Origin: Flavobacterium flavigenum
GTDB taxonomy: Bacteria; Bacteroidota; Bacteroidia; Flavobacteriales; Flavobacteriaceae
Direction of reading: 5' to 3'
DNA length: 64,000 bases
Assembly: GCF_027111255.2 (NCBI RefSeq)
Contig: NZ_CP114285.2
Span: forward strand, 124,001-188,000
Part shown: positions 63,133 through 64,000 of the stretch, one piece after another
How positions within the stretch are numbered: the stretch's first letter is position 1
Layout: every line of letters starts with the position of its first letter
Translations under genes and position numbers: made by a program
The notes under the pieces: generated by a model
What the model was told of the DNA's origin: nothing
Databases searched by the model: none
Seen by the model: only the letters and a program-made list of their open reading frames with translations

Positions 63133-64000
63133 TCAAACCTTTCTAAAAGATGAGGGACTGCTCTTAGTTTGTTTTTTAAAAAAGTGATAAAAATGCGCCT
63201 GATCCTCAAAACCGAGAGCATAACTAATTTCAGCGATGCTCCAGTTAGTATATTTTAGCAGTGCTTTTGCTTCGGTGGCAAGCCTTTCGAAAATATGGTC
63301 TGTTGTAGTGCGCCCTGTAGTTTTTTTAATTGCCCGATTAAGATAATTAACATGAACAGAAAGCTTTTCTGCTATAGTTTTGGGAGACCTTAACTCAAAG
63401 CGCTGCAATGTCGACTCTATAGGGAATTGCCGCTCAAGAAGTTCTGTAAAGGAAGCTGTAATTCGAGCGCCGGCATCAATATGTCTAAAAAGTTCTTCAG
63501 CCGGCTGTAGCTGCAAAGTTCGGTAAATCAATTCGGTGATGTAACTCTTAATTAATTCATATTTATAAAGGTAATCCTTTTCAAAAGTGCTAATTATCTT
63601 TTCAAAAATAGCACTGATTTCTTCATATTCATTCTCATTGAGTTTGAAGACAGGGTAAAATCCTATAGAAAATAATGGTATTTCATGTAGATTAATCCGG
63701 AAGCTATTCTGAAAAAAATCCTCTTTAAATACACAAAAACATCCCTTGGTGTCTGGCTCAACTTTATCATAAGTATAGGGTACCTTAGGATTGAAAAACA
63801 ATAATGTATCACCCTTTACCTCAATAGCCCTGTCTCCGTAATGAAACGTATTATTACCTCTATATAGCATGATTTTAAAAAAATCCCTGCGAATATAGGA
63901 TGTTGATGTTGCATTGGCAGCAATACGATCTTCAATTCTAAAAACGTTAAATTGTCCAATATGCTTATTGTGCTGCAGTGGTAAATCGTTGAATTTATAC
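63133..64000 (-). CDS. AraC-family regulator, N-terminus beyond the window edge
   Basis: The reading frame stays open from the stop at 63133 to the right edge at 64000, with no in-frame stop; translated upstream of the first in-window ATG (63870) it reads NVFRIEDRIAANATSTSYIRRDFFKI, which is the usual cupin strand of this family. The gene therefore begins outside the window and the 63870 ATG is internal. The visible part has a cupin region (MLYRGNNTFHYGDRAIEV, LLFFNPKVPYTYD), a helical linker and a C-terminal helix-turn-helix with AEKLSVHVNYLNRAIKK and ALGFEDQAHFYHFFKK. It lies upstream of the SDR gene on the same strand. Confidence 0.9.
   Translation of the reverse strand, partial: YKFNDLPLQHNKHIGQFNVFRIEDRIAANATSTSYIRRDFFKIMLYRGNNTFHYGDRAIEVKGDTLLFFNPKVPYTYDKVEPDTKGCFCVFKEDFFQNSFRINLHEIPLFSIGFYPVFKLNENEYEEISAIFEKIISTFEKDYLYKYELIKSYITELIYRTLQLQPAEELFRHIDAGARITASFTELLERQFPIESTLQRFELRSPKTIAEKLSVHVNYLNRAIKKTTGRTTTDHIFERLATEAKALLKYTNWSIAEISYALGFEDQAHFYHFFKKQTKSSPSSFRKV

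Noticed and set aside
1..64000. CRISPR array, tRNA, rRNA, insertion sequence or phage attachment site
   Set aside because: No spaced identical repeats, no cloverleaf or rRNA sequence and no transposase or integrase were found anywhere in the window.

Overview
The window reads as chromosomal DNA of a flavobacterium-like member of the Bacteroidota. The evidence is the low GC content, the near absence of Shine-Dalgarno sites, TAnnTTTG-type -7 boxes, SusC/SusD pairs, a hybrid two-component regulator, and A-rich leaders of the ACCAAA type before start codons. I saw no tRNA, rRNA, insertion sequence or CRISPR array.

Layout. (a) 1-7.3 kb holds general genes: the start of a MASE1-like membrane protein (cut by the window edge), a GntR/LacI-type regulator, mannose-1-phosphate guanylyltransferase, two small stress or membrane-type proteins, an exported protein of unknown function and a DHA2 drug exporter. 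(b) 8.06-19.0 kb is a first polysaccharide utilisation locus (PUL): SusC, SusD, two surface lipoproteins of the DUF4959/DUF5000 and DUF4998/DUF5013 types, then an AraC regulator divergent from a GH29 alpha-L-fucosidase and a RhaM-type mutarotase. It probably handles a fucosylated glycan. (c) 19.1-20.7 kb holds an NAD(P)-binding protein and a DUF1826-like protein. (d) 21.3-57.1 kb is a large xylan PUL. The array SusC-SusD-SusC-SusD-XusE-GH10 xylanase matches the xus core known from Prevotella and Bacteroides. A 1363-residue hybrid two-component regulator follows on the other strand. Beyond it lies a side-chain-removing operon: GH95, two GH31, two GH43-CBM6, GH97, two more GH43 and a type-B carboxylesterase. 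(e) 57.5-64 kb holds a second, divergent GH97 with unusual active-site residues, an AraC regulator, a signal-peptide-only reading frame, an alpha/beta hydrolase, a relic of a short-chain dehydrogenase, an intact dehydrogenase and an AraC gene cut by the window edge.

How it works together (inference from known families). The cell-surface lipoproteins and the GH10 xylanase would cut xylan into oligosaccharides, the two SusC/D transporters would import them, and the periplasmic enzymes would strip L-Fuc/L-Gal, alpha-Xyl, arabinose and ester decorations before xylose release. The hybrid regulator would sense an oligosaccharide through its periplasmic propeller.

The most striking regulatory observation is a near-identical 29-base site, 25 of 29 positions the same, lying before both the xus operon (21277) and the side-chain operon (39450). 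In both places it sits at the same distance from a TTTTAC element and contains TGTAA half-sites about one helical turn apart. It is the best candidate for the regulator's binding site. Other points worth checking are a strong terminator inside the leader of the side-chain operon, a 91-residue reading frame in the xus leader, and the GH97 at 57.5 kb, which has Gly and Leu where its neighbour has the two catalytic carboxylates.
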